Assembly: GCA_046735055.1 (NCBI GenBank)
Contig: JBKPSO010000040.1
Coordinates: forward strand, 1-6,885
DNA from: DATBLE01 sp046735055
GTDB taxonomy: Bacteria > Actinomycetota > Thermoleophilia > Gaiellales > Gaiellaceae
Direction: 5' to 3'
DNA length: 6,885 nucleotides
This document shows positions 1-6,390 of this stretch, piece after piece. The position numbers and the translations under genes were made by a program. Position 1 is the first letter of the stretch; every line of letters begins with the position of its first letter. The notes under the pieces are model-generated. The model had not been told where the DNA came from, did not search any database, and was given only the letters and a program-made list of their open reading frames with translations.

Positions 1-999
1 GCCGCCGTGACGGGCGAGGAGCTGCCGCCGCTCCCGGCGGGGCTCGAGGAAGTGAGCCTCGACGCGATCCACCAGGAGCTCTCGCGCTACCGCTACTGCA
101 CGGTCTTCGTCGTCGAGGGCGAGCACCTCGACGCCGATGCGCTCGAGCGCGAGCTCGAGCAGCTCGGCGACTCGCTGATGGTTGTCGGCGACGAGAGCGC
201 CTTGAAGGTGCACGTCCACACCGACGACCCCGGAGCGGCGCTGAGCCTCGGCGTCGCGCGCGGGGCGCTCGAGGCGATCGAGATCGCGAACATGCACCGC
301 CAGACCGAGGAACGGGAGTCGCGCCTGCTCCAGCTCGCGTCCGAGCCGAAGGTGTCCGAGGTCGTCGCCGTCGTCGCCGGAGAGGGCAACGAGCGGCTCT
401 TCCGCAGCCTCGGCGCGACGCAGATCGTGCCGGGCGGGCAATCCATGAACCCCTCGACGGCGGAGATCGTTGCGGCGATCGAGGCCGCCGCCGCGCCGGA
501 GGTGGTCGTGCTCCCGAACAATGCGAACGTCGTCCTCGGCGCCGAGCAGGCGGCCGAACACGCCGAAAAAAGGGTGTGGGTCGTCCCGACGCACTCGATC
601 CCCGCCGGGCTCGCCGCGCTCGTTGCGTACGACGCCTCGCGCTCCGCCGACGAGAACGCGGCGGAGATGGCCGAGGCGCTTGCCGCGGTCGCGACCGGCG
701 CGGTCACGGTTGCCTTGCGCGACGTCGACGTCGACGGCCTCGCCGTCCGCAAGGGCGACTACCTCGGCCTGTCGGATGGCGACCCGATCGCCGGCGGGGG
801 CGACTTCGAGGAAACGGCCGCGCTCGTCGTCGAGCGCCTGCTCGCCGGGCCGCGGGATGTGCTGACGATCCTGACCGGCGAGGACGCGCCTCCGCTGAAC
901 GGCCTGCTCGAGCGGGTCGCGGCCCGCCATCCCGACCTCGAGATCGAGGTCCAGGAGGGCGGCCAGCCGAATTACCACCTGCTCCTCTCGGCCGAATAA
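1..999 (+). CDS. fakA: FakA/YloV-type fatty-acid kinase, C-terminal part (5'-truncated)
   Basis: The frame is open from base 1, so the gene begins upstream; the first in-frame GTG (7) is not a credible start. Family members are about 550 residues, so roughly the last 60% is present and the N-terminal DhaL/DAK2 ATP-binding kinase domain lies outside the window. Visible are the middle domain, with a conserved Cys (codon 97-99) and an HVHTDDP motif (His codons 211 and 217), and the C-terminal domain with GGQSMNPSTAEI, LPNNANVVLGAEQA and VPTHSIPAGLAAL. In characterised FakA the corresponding Cys and HxH residues bind zinc. FakA phosphorylates a fatty acid held by a DegV-family FakB partner, giving acyl-phosphate for phospholipid synthesis. 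A DegV gene two positions downstream supports this role. The family is clear; the kinase activity in this organism is inferred. Confidence 0.9.
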   Translation, partial: AAVTGEELPPLPAGLEEVSLDAIHQELSRYRYCTVFVVEGEHLDADALERELEQLGDSLMVVGDESALKVHVHTDDPGAALSLGVARGALEAIEIANMHRQTEERESRLLQLASEPKVSEVVAVVAGEGNERLFRSLGATQIVPGGQSMNPSTAEIVAAIEAAAAPEVVVLPNNANVVLGAEQAAEHAEKRVWVVPTHSIPAGLAALVAYDASRSADENAAEMAEALAAVATGAVTVALRDVDVDGLAVRKGDYLGLSDGDPIAGGGDFEETAALVVERLLAGPRDVLTILTGEDAPPLNGLLERVAARHPDLEIEVQEGGQPNYHLLLSAE

Positions 1000-1004
1000 G
1001 GTGG
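998..1004 (+). promoter_or_regulatory. Ribosome binding site of the receiver gene
   Basis: AAGGTGG matches the ideal AAGGAGG at six of seven bases and sits 4 nt before the ATG at 1009. It overlaps the TAA stop of the upstream kinase gene, so the receiver is probably translated from the same mRNA. It supports ATG 1009 as the start. Confidence 0.6.
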
Positions 1005-1008
1005 ACGC

Positions 1009-1386
1009 ATGCCGATCCGAATCGTCCTGATCGAGGACAACGACGTCTTCCGCCAGGCGCTCGAGCTGCTGCTCGAGCTGCGCGGCGAGATCGAGATCCT
1101 CGCCGCGGAGCGCGACGGCGAGCGCGCGGTGGCGCTCTGCCGCGAGCACCGGCCCGACGTGATCCTGCTCGACTACCGGCTGCCCGGCCTCGACGGCGTC
1201 CAGGTCGCGCAGCTCGTGCGGAAGAACTGCCCGGAGGTCGCAGTCGTCGTGCTCACCGCCGCGGCTCAGGAGCGCGAGATCGAGGCGCTGCTCGAGACCG
1301 GTGCGGTCGCGTGCGTCGGCAAGCACGAGCCGCTGGACGCGATCGTCGGCACGATCCGGCGCGCCGCGGCGGTCGAGGCTGGCTGA
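1009..1386 (+). CDS. Stand-alone response regulator receiver (CheY-like, no output domain)
   Basis: This 125-residue protein is a complete receiver domain and nothing more. The acidic pocket is E9/D10, the phospho-acceptor is D55 in VILLDYRLPGLDG, the switch Thr is T83 in VVVLTA, and the conserved Lys is K105 in VGKHEP. All catalytic positions are intact, so it should be phosphorylatable. The domain resembles receivers of NarL/FixJ-type regulators, but the stop codon comes directly after the last helix and the next gene starts at once, so there is no room for a helix-turn-helix. It lies 9 nt after the fatty-acid kinase gene and overlaps the DegV start by one base (TGATG), implying co-transcription and coupled translation. 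No histidine kinase is in the window. Its partner and output are unknown; it may act by protein-protein contact. Confidence 0.9.
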   Translation: MPIRIVLIEDNDVFRQALELLLELRGEIEILAAERDGERAVALCREHRPDVILLDYRLPGLDGVQVAQLVRKNCPEVAVVVLTAAAQEREIEALLETGAVACVGKHEPLDAIVGTIRRAAAVEAG

Positions 1387-2249
1387 TGGAGCTCTCGAGC
1401 GAGAACACCGCGATCGTCCTCGACTCGACCGCGGACTTCCCCGACGGACCCCGCCGCTTCCCGACCTGGCGCATCGTCCCGCTCTACGTCCGCTTCGGCG
1501 ACAAGAGCTTCCGCGACTACGAGGAGCTCGCACCGGGCGAGTTCTACGAGCGGCTACGGCGCGCGACCGTGTCGCCGACCACCTCGCAGCCGACTCCGGG
1601 CGACTTCCTCGCCGCGTACGAGAAGCTCGCCGGCTACGCGCGCGTCCTCTCGCTCCACATCCCGGAGAAGATGTCTGGGACGGTCGAGAGTGCGCGGCGC
1701 GCCGCCGAGGACCTCGGCGACGGCCGCGTGCGCGTGATCGACAGCGGGAGTGTCTCGGCAGGCCTGGCGATGCTCGCGCTCGCCGTCCAGCGCCGTCTCG
1801 AGCGCGGCACGACCGACGAGGAAGTCGACGAGCTCGTCGAGCGGTTCCGGCGCGACAGCCACGTGATCTGGACGGTCGACACGCTCGAGTTCCTCGCCAA
1901 GGGCGGCCGCATCGGCAAGGCTGCTGCGATGGCGGGAACGCTCCTGAACATCAAACCGATCCTCGGGATCGAGGACGGCGAGGTCGTGCCGCTGAAGCGC
2001 GTGCGCGGCGCTCACAAGGCGTTCCTCGAGTTCGCGAAGGCGTTCGAGGAGGGCAGTCGCGACACTCCGACACTGCGGATCGGCATTGCACACGCCGACG
2101 CGCACGACCGGCTCGCGGCGCTGCGCGAGCTCGCCGCCCGCGTCCGCCCGCAGGCCGCGATCGACGTCGAGACGATGCTCGGCGCGGTCGTCGGCACCCA
2201 CGCAGGGCCGGGCGCCGTCGGCTTCTTCTGGTTCGACGACGCCGACTGA
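1386..2249 (+). CDS. DegV family protein, FakB-like fatty-acid-binding subunit
   Basis: At 287 residues it has normal DegV-family length. Diagnostic motifs appear in order: DSTADFP (13-19), VPLYVRFGDKSFRDYEEL (about 31-48), TSQPTPGDF (66-74), the SGT turn (97-99), VIDSGSVSAGLAML (117-130), TLEFLAKGGRIGKA (166-179), LLNIKPIL (186-193) and GTHAGPGAVGFF (270-281). The Thr/Ser cluster near 65-70, S97 and H272 correspond to positions that hold the fatty-acid carboxylate in known FakB proteins. FakB binds a free fatty acid and presents it to FakA. The ATG at 1386 shares its A with the upstream TGA, and GAGG at 1375-1378 is a usable ribosome binding site. The open frame extends far upstream of 1386, but that part is a shadow of the neighbouring genes. 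The ligand is not predictable. Confidence 0.93.
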   Translation: MELSSENTAIVLDSTADFPDGPRRFPTWRIVPLYVRFGDKSFRDYEELAPGEFYERLRRATVSPTTSQPTPGDFLAAYEKLAGYARVLSLHIPEKMSGTVESARRAAEDLGDGRVRVIDSGSVSAGLAMLALAVQRRLERGTTDEEVDELVERFRRDSHVIWTVDTLEFLAKGGRIGKAAAMAGTLLNIKPILGIEDGEVVPLKRVRGAHKAFLEFAKAFEEGSRDTPTLRIGIAHADAHDRLAALRELAARVRPQAAIDVETMLGAVVGTHAGPGAVGFFWFDDAD

Positions 2250-2258
2250 GCCGCCCGG

Positions 2259-2264
2259 TATCGT
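2259..2264 (+). promoter_or_regulatory. Candidate -10 element for a leaderless recG transcript
   Basis: TATCGT (pattern TANNNT) ends 6 nt before the recG ATG, and no Shine-Dalgarno sequence is visible in the 21-nt gap after the DegV stop. This spacing would place the transcription start at or next to the A of the ATG. No convincing -35 box is seen. The rsmD gene shows the same spacing, which strengthens the call. Confidence 0.4.
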
Positions 2265-2270
2265 CGAGCC

Positions 2271-4418
2271 ATGATTCGGGGGCGGGATGGTCCTACGGGC
2301 TTTGCCAGCGTGGACCGACCCGAGCGGTGGCCGCGCCTGCGTGGCGGTGCGCGGCCCGAACGGCTGGAGGCGGGGCTCGGCTCGCTACCTGGCGTCGGGC
2401 CGAAGATCGTGGCGCGGCTGCGCAGGCTCGGTCTCGGCTCGGTCCGCGACCTGCTCGAGCACCGGCCACGCGACTACCAGCGTGCGGTCGGCGAGAGCCG
2501 CATCGTCGACCTCTTCGGTGAGCAGGAGGCCGTGATCGTCGGCGAGGTCCGCCACGTCTCACTGCGCCGAACTCGGCGACGGTTGACGGTGCTGAAGGCG
2601 ACCGTCGCGGACGAGAGCGGCTCGATCCCGGCAGTCTGGTTCAACCAGGACTGGCTCGCCGAGAAGCTCGCGCCGGGTACGCGCGTGCGGCTGCGCGGAC
2701 AGCTGCGGCGGAACGAGTTCGCGGTGCGTTCCTACGATCTGAACGGCGCGGCCTCGACCGCCGACCTCGCGCCGATCTATCCGGCCGGCGAGGAAATCAC
2801 GCCGCCGCGGATGCGCGCGCTCGTCACGGCCGCGCTCGCGTTCGCCCGGGACTATCTCGACTCTCTGCCCGCGTCGCTGAAGGCACGGGAGACGCTACCG
2901 ATGCGGGCCGACGCACTCGTCGCCCTGCACCGGCCGCGGACGGTCGAGGAGGCCGAGGCCGGCCGGCGGCGTCTGGCGTTCGACGAGCTGCTGCTGTTGC
3001 AGCTCGGCCTCGCCCGCCGGACGCGTGAGCGCGAGCGGGAAACGGCGCCCGCGCTCGGCGAGCCGGGTGACCTGATCACGCGCTACCGCGAGGCGCTCCC
3101 GTTCCGGCTCACGGAGCACCAGGAACACGCGATCGCGGACATCGACCGCGACCTCGCCCGCGACCTGCCGATGCAGCGGCTGCTGCAGGGCGACGTCGGC
3201 TCGGGGAAGACCGTGGTCGCCCTGTACGCGCTGCTGCGGGCGGTCGAGGAGGGATACCAGGGCGCCTTGATGGCGCCGACCGAGACGCTCGCCGAGCAGC
3301 ACTTCCTGACGGTCGAGGAGCTCTGCCGCGAACTGGGCGTGGGAGTGGGCCTGCTGACGAGCTCCGTGGGGAAGCAGGCGCGCGACGCCGCGGCTGGCGC
3401 GTCGATCCTCGTCGGCACGCACGCGTTGATCCAGGAGGGCGTCGAGTTCGACCGGCTCGCGGTCGCGGTCGTCGACGAGCAGCACCGCTTCGGCGTCGAG
3501 CAGCGGGCGGCGCTCACGCGTGGCAGCTCGTCGCGGCGAAGCCGTGACGACCCTGCGCAAGGACCGGCTCCGCAAGCGGAGCCGGGGGAGGAGCGCTCGC
3601 CACACGTCCTGCACATGACGGCGACTCCGATCCCGCGCACGCTCGCGTTGACCGTCTACGGCGACCTGGCGGTCAGCGAGATCGCGAAGCCACCCGCCTC
3701 ACGCAAGCCCGTGGTGACGAGCTGGATCGAGGAGCGGCGGGCGTCGGAAGCCTACCGCCGGCTGACGCGGCTGTTGCGCGAGGGCCGGCAGGCCTACGTC
3801 GTCTGCCCCCTGATCGAGGAGTCCGAGACCTCGCGGGCGCGGGCGGCCGAGCAGGAGGCCGAGCGCCTGCGCCGCGCGGAGCTGAAGGGCTTCCGGGTCG
3901 GCTGCCTGCACGGGAAGCTGAAACCGGCCGACCGTCGCGAGCTGATGGCGCGGTTCAAGGCCCGCGAGCTCGACGTCCTCGTCGCGACGACGGTGATCGA
4001 GGTCGGCGTCGACGTCGCGAACGCGACCGTGATGATCGTCCAGGAGGCCGATCGTTTCGGGCTCGCGCAGCTGCACCAACTGCGCGGGCGGGTCGGCCGC
4101 GGGGCGGAGCAGTCGTACTGCCTGCTCGTCTCGAGGCCAAAGGAGGAGCTGACCGAGTCCGCGGTGCGCCGCCTCGACGCGCTCGTCGAGACGACCGACG
4201 GCTTCGAACTGGCCGAGATCGACCTCGAGCTGCGCGGGGAGGGCCAGCTGCTCGGCACGCGCCAGTCGGGCCTCTCCGACCTGCGGTTCACGAAGCTACG
4301 GGCCGACCGTGCGTTGCTGGAGCGGGCGCGGGAGACGGCGCAGGAGCTGCTCGACCACGAGGGGCCGATCGACGACGAGCTCGCGCGTCTCTTCCCCGCA
4401 GACGGGGTCGCCGCCTAG
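2271..4418 (+). CDS. recG: ATP-dependent DNA helicase RecG
   Basis: RecG remodels stalled replication forks and Holliday junctions by branch migration. The 715 residues include the N-terminal wedge helix-hairpin region (LPGVGPK, 39-45; DLLEHRPRDY following), an OB-fold segment (roughly 85-170), and the superfamily 2 motor. Motor motifs are Walker A GDVGSGKT (307-314), Ia APTETLAEQHF, II DEQH (402-405), III TATPIPRT (450-457), V VATTVIEVGVDV (571-582) and VI QLRGRVGRG (603-611). The C-terminal TRG-type motif LELRGEGQLLGTRQSG ends at 667. It is slightly longer than the 693-residue E. coli protein. Residues 418-443, between motifs II and III, form a low-complexity Ser/Arg/Pro/Glu insert encoded by hairpin-rich DNA. 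ATG 2271 is chosen because a TANNNT box sits 6 nt upstream; GTG 2310 is an alternative start. All core motifs are intact. Confidence 0.96.
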   Translation: MIRGRDGPTGFASVDRPERWPRLRGGARPERLEAGLGSLPGVGPKIVARLRRLGLGSVRDLLEHRPRDYQRAVGESRIVDLFGEQEAVIVGEVRHVSLRRTRRRLTVLKATVADESGSIPAVWFNQDWLAEKLAPGTRVRLRGQLRRNEFAVRSYDLNGAASTADLAPIYPAGEEITPPRMRALVTAALAFARDYLDSLPASLKARETLPMRADALVALHRPRTVEEAEAGRRRLAFDELLLLQLGLARRTRERERETAPALGEPGDLITRYREALPFRLTEHQEHAIADIDRDLARDLPMQRLLQGDVGSGKTVVALYALLRAVEEGYQGALMAPTETLAEQHFLTVEELCRELGVGVGLLTSSVGKQARDAAAGASILVGTHALIQEGVEFDRLAVAVVDEQHRFGVEQRAALTRGSSSRRSRDDPAQGPAPQAEPGEERSPHVLHMTATPIPRTLALTVYGDLAVSEIAKPPASRKPVVTSWIEERRASEAYRRLTRLLREGRQAYVVCPLIEESETSRARAAEQEAERLRRAELKGFRVGCLHGKLKPADRRELMARFKARELDVLVATTVIEVGVDVANATVMIVQEADRFGLAQLHQLRGRVGRGAEQSYCLLVSRPKEELTESAVRRLDALVETTDGFELAEIDLELRGEGQLLGTRQSGLSDLRFTKLRADRALLERARETAQELLDHEGPIDDELARLFPADGVAA
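3528..3550. repeat. Imperfect inverted repeat inside recG (hairpin 1)
   Basis: Arms TCGTCGCGGC (3528-3537) and GCCGTGACGA (3541-3550) flank a GAA loop. They pair at nine of ten positions, and the tenth (3533 with 3545) is a G-U wobble in RNA. The repeat lies in the RecG insert between helicase motifs II and III, 13 nt before a second, perfect inverted repeat. Confidence 0.6.
3564..3585. repeat. Perfect 10-bp inverted repeat inside recG (hairpin 2)
   Basis: Arms CCGGCTCCGC (3564-3573) and GCGGAGCCGG (3576-3585) are perfect reverse complements separated by AA, so the practical loop is CAAG. It is read in frame as a Pro/Ala/Glu-rich stretch (PAPQAEP) that is not part of the RecG consensus. It may be a small dispersed palindromic element tolerated in coding DNA, but only a genome-wide count could show that. 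Confidence 0.7.
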
Positions 4419-4445
4419 CCTCGAAGCCGGTCCGAGCAGGCTCTT

Positions 4446-4451
4446 TACAAT
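4446..4451 (+). promoter_or_regulatory. Candidate -10 element for the macro domain gene
   Basis: TACAAT matches TATAAT at five of six bases and stands out in this GC-rich DNA. It ends 16 nt before the GTG start, giving a predicted leader of about 10 nt. There is no good Shine-Dalgarno and only a weak -35 (TCGAAG at 4421-4426, 19-nt spacer). It lies in the 49-nt gap after recG, so the macro gene may be transcribed separately from recG. Confidence 0.4.
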
Positions 4452-4467
4452 GCCCGGCAGTTGAGCC

Positions 4468-4971
4468 GTGAGGATCGAAGCCGTCCAGGGCGACATCACC
4501 GGTCAGGCGGTCGACGCGATCGTCAACGCGGCGAACTCGTCGCTGCTGGGCGGTGGCGGCGTCGACGGCGCGATCCACCGGCGCGGCGGGCCGGCGATCC
4601 TCGCCGAGTGCCAGGCCGTCCGCGCGGAGCGCTACCCCGACGGCCTTCCAACGGGACACGCCGTCGCCACGACCGCCGGCGAGCTGCCCGCCCGCTGGGT
4701 GATCCATACCGTCGGCCCGGTCTACTCCGACTCCGAGGACCGCTCCGCGCTGCTCGCCTCGTGCCATACGGAGGCACTCCGCGTCGCGGACGAGCTCGGC
4801 GCGACCTCGGTCGCGTTCCCCGCGATCTCGACCGGGGTGTTCGGCTACCCGGTCGAGCCCGCGGCCCGCTCCGCGGTGGCGGCAGTGCGAGCGGCCGACA
4901 CGCGCGTCGAGCTGGTGCGGTTCGTGCTGTTCGACGAGCAGACGTTCCGGGTTTTTTCGGCAGCGATTTGA
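4468..4971 (+). CDS. Macro domain protein, MacroD-type ADP-ribose hydrolase (O-acetyl-ADP-ribose deacetylase)
   Basis: A single macro domain fills the 167 residues. The N-terminal signature is GDIT (8-11), VDAIVNAANSSLLGGGGVDGAIH (15-37); the second loop is AISTGVFGYP (119-128). N20, N23 and D33 have the same spacing as the Asn/Asn/Asp active-site residues of human MacroD1, which points to the catalytic MacroD/YmdB class rather than a binding-only macro domain. Such enzymes remove ADP-ribose from acidic residues and deacetylate O-acetyl-ADP-ribose. GTG 4468 starts directly at the domain edge (MRIEAVQGDIT). The gene converges on the ODP-like gene with one base between stops. No ADP-ribosyltransferase is in the window, so a toxin-antitoxin pairing is not supported here. 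Substrate is unknown. Confidence 0.92.
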   Translation: MRIEAVQGDITGQAVDAIVNAANSSLLGGGGVDGAIHRRGGPAILAECQAVRAERYPDGLPTGHAVATTAGELPARWVIHTVGPVYSDSEDRSALLASCHTEALRVADELGATSVAFPAISTGVFGYPVEPAARSAVAAVRAADTRVELVRFVLFDEQTFRVFSAAI

Positions 4972-4972
4972 C

Positions 4973-5722
4973 TCACGCGGTGACGGGCGGCGCGCCGACC
5001 TCTCGCCCGAGCAGCTTGCCTTCGAAGGCGAAGTCCTGCTCACGAAGGGCCCTGACGTAGCCCGGGAGCGCGTCACGGGTCAGCGTGCCGCCGTGCATCG
5101 AGAAGATCCAGGCCGGGTCGAGAGCCCCGAGCCGGTCGACGACGTCGCGCACGGGCTTCTCGTGGGCGAAGATCCCGACCTGCCGATACACCTCGCACAT
5201 CGCGTCGCCGAGGTTCTCGGTCACGACGGGCGGCTGATCTCCCGGCTGGAGGAACAGGTCGGAGGGGAAGAGGCTCGCAGTCGTCTCCTCGAACAGCATC
5301 ATCGAGTCCCAGTGGTGGATGTGGGGCGTCTCCAGGAAGCGAAGCGTGTGCCGTCCGAGCTCGAGGCGCTCGCCGTCGGTGAACCCGCGCACGCGCTCGG
5401 TGTGGCCGAAGCCTGCAGCGTTGAGCTGGATCGAGAGTGCGGAGCCGACCAGCTCGGCCCGGGGTGCCTCCGCCAGGAAGCGATCCATGCCGCCGTTCTC
5501 GTCGCCTTCCCAGTGCAGGAGCACCACGTGGGCGAGCTTCGCCGGGTCGAGTACCTCCCGGATGGCGCGACGCACGTTGTCGTACTGGTCGTAGTTGCCG
5601 GTGTGGATCAGCGTCGGTTCCTCGTCGTCGATCAGGAACTGGTTGAAGGTGATCCCGTACGGGGCGGCCATCGTCGCGATCCGATAGATGCCGCCGGTGA
5701 TGTCGTCGATCCTCGTCTCCAC
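4973..5722 (-). CDS. Metallo-beta-lactamase-fold di-iron protein (ODP/flavodiiron-like), single domain
   Basis: Numbering from the GTG at 5722 gives 249 residues. The fold and ligand pattern match the oxygen-binding di-iron (ODP) domain of flavodiiron proteins: H70-x-E72-x-D74, H137 in HHWDSMM, D155 in PSDLF, and H210 in FSMHGG. D74 and H137 are 62 residues apart, as in Desulfovibrio rubredoxin:oxygen oxidoreductase. The position after D74 is Glu where many relatives have His. The C-terminal flavodoxin domain of true flavodiiron reductases is absent, so electrons would need a separate donor, or the protein may sense O2 or NO instead of reducing it. An in-frame GTG at 5743 would add seven residues, but a strong ribosome binding site lies between the two, favouring 5722. 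It is the only minus-strand gene, and is divergent from rsmD. Exact activity is unknown. Confidence 0.85.
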   Translation of the reverse strand: METRIDDITGGIYRIATMAAPYGITFNQFLIDDEEPTLIHTGNYDQYDNVRRAIREVLDPAKLAHVVLLHWEGDENGGMDRFLAEAPRAELVGSALSIQLNAAGFGHTERVRGFTDGERLELGRHTLRFLETPHIHHWDSMMLFEETTASLFPSDLFLQPGDQPPVVTENLGDAMCEVYRQVGIFAHEKPVRDVVDRLGALDPAWIFSMHGGTLTRDALPGYVRALREQDFAFEGKLLGREVGAPPVTA

Positions 5723-5726
5723 GGCT

Positions 5727-5733
5727 CCTCCTT
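5727..5733 (-). promoter_or_regulatory. Strong ribosome binding site of the ODP-like gene
   Basis: On the minus strand AAGGAGG, a full match to the anti-Shine-Dalgarno consensus, is followed by AGCC and then the GTG at 5722-5720. This decides the start against the upstream GTG at 5743, which would place the site inside the coding region. Confidence 0.75.
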
Positions 5734-5757
5734 TTCTCTGCACGACGGTGCGCCGCG

Positions 5758-5763
5758 AATTTA
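5758..5763 (-). promoter_or_regulatory. Candidate -10 element for the ODP-like gene
   Basis: TAAATT on the minus strand matches TATAAT at four of six bases and is the most AT-rich spot in the 113-bp divergent region. A start about 7 nt downstream gives a leader of roughly 30 nt that contains the AAGGAGG site. No clear -35 box is visible. Confidence 0.35.
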
Positions 5764-5823
5764 CGCCACTTCCCGGCGGAGCGTGACCTCAGACCGCCGC
5801 GCCGCCCAAAACCCATCACCGCG

Positions 5824-5829
5824 TAGCCT
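5824..5829 (+). promoter_or_regulatory. Candidate -10 element for a leaderless rsmD transcript
   Basis: TAGCCT (TANNNT) ends exactly 6 nt before the rsmD GTG, and no Shine-Dalgarno precedes that start. Spacing is the same as at recG. Because the upstream gene runs in the opposite direction, rsmD needs its own promoter in this 113-bp gap, which makes the site more plausible. Confidence 0.45.
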
Positions 5830-5835
5830 TGCGGC

Positions 5836-6363
5836 GTGCGGATCGTCGCCGGCGAGCACCGGGGCGCGCGGATCTTCGCGCCGAAGGGAACGGACACGCG
5901 GCCGACGTCGGACCGCGTCCGTGAGGCCGCGTTCAACCTGATCGGGTCGGTCGACGACGCATCGGTACTCGACCTCTTCGCAGGCTCCGGCGCGATGGGG
6001 CTCGAGGCGCTCTCGCGCGGCGCTGCCTCCGGCGTCTTCGTCGAGAGCGATCGCGAGGCCTGCCGCGCGATCGAGCGGAACCTCGAGAAGCTGCGGATCA
6101 CGAGCGCGCGAATCGTGCAGCGCGACGTCCTCCGAGCGCTCGCGACCGAGCGCCGGACCTATGACCTCGTCCTCTGCGACCCGCCGTACGGCTACGCCGA
6201 TCACGAACGCCTTGCGCTCTATCTCGCCAAGGTGCTCGCCCCCGAGGGCCTGCTCGTCTACGAGACCGGAGCACGCGACGAGCCGCGGATCGACGGCCTG
6301 CGGACCCGCACCTCGCGCACGTACGGCTCCTCACGCCTTACCCTGTTCGAGCATGAGCCGTAG
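5836..6363 (+). CDS. rsmD: 16S rRNA (guanine(966)-N(2))-methyltransferase RsmD
   Basis: RsmD makes m2G966 in 16S rRNA during small-subunit assembly using S-adenosylmethionine. The 175-residue protein has the family N-terminus RIVAGEHRG (2-10), the signature RPTSDRVREAAFN (22-34), the SAM-binding loop LDLFAGSGAMGLEALSRGA (45-63), the acidic ribose-binding position in FVESD (68-72), and the catalytic DPPY (115-118). Length is usual for the family. GTG 5836 fits the conserved start, where the first residues are already part of the RIVAG strand. coaD follows 60 nt downstream, the standard rsmD-coaD pairing in bacteria, so the two are probably co-transcribed. Confidence 0.95.
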   Translation: MRIVAGEHRGARIFAPKGTDTRPTSDRVREAAFNLIGSVDDASVLDLFAGSGAMGLEALSRGAASGVFVESDREACRAIERNLEKLRITSARIVQRDVLRALATERRTYDLVLCDPPYGYADHERLALYLAKVLAPEGLLVYETGARDEPRIDGLRTRTSRTYGSSRLTLFEHEP

Positions 6364-6390
6364 GCTTGACGGAGGCGACCAGAGAGCGGA

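Noticed and set aside
576..1385. Long + frame open reading upstream of and continuous with the DegV frame
   Set aside because: It overlaps the kinase and receiver genes, is Arg/Pro/Ala-rich without motifs, and DegV homology starts only at 1386. It is a GC-rich frame shadow.
4434..4446. GAGC-AG-GCTC followed by TTT after recG as a terminator
   Set aside because: The stem is four pairs with a two-base loop and the T-run is only three bases.
4949..4958. T-run GTTTTTTCGG near the end of the macro gene as an intrinsic terminator
   Set aside because: It lies inside the coding region, and only a weak 4-bp stem (TGCT/AGCA) precedes it at a distance.
4468..4971. Macro domain as the antitoxin of a DarTG-like toxin-antitoxin system
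   Set aside because: No DarT-like ADP-ribosyltransferase is adjacent, and the motif set is MacroD type rather than DarG type.
4288..5076. Long minus-strand open frame across the recG end and macro gene
   Set aside because: Arg-rich translation with no motifs, antisense to two well-supported genes.
5720..5743. GTG 5743 as start of the ODP-like gene
   Set aside because: The strong AAGGAGG site lies between it and GTG 5722, and the seven extra residues (MQRKGGA) look like translated ribosome binding site.
5093..5941. 282-codon + strand open frame opposite the ODP-like gene
   Set aside because: It is antisense to a gene with a full metal-ligand set and a strong ribosome binding site, runs into rsmD, and has no recognisable domain.
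6366..6371. TTGACG as a -35 box for coaD
   Set aside because: No -10-like sequence stands 16-19 nt downstream; that place is the GC-only hairpin.
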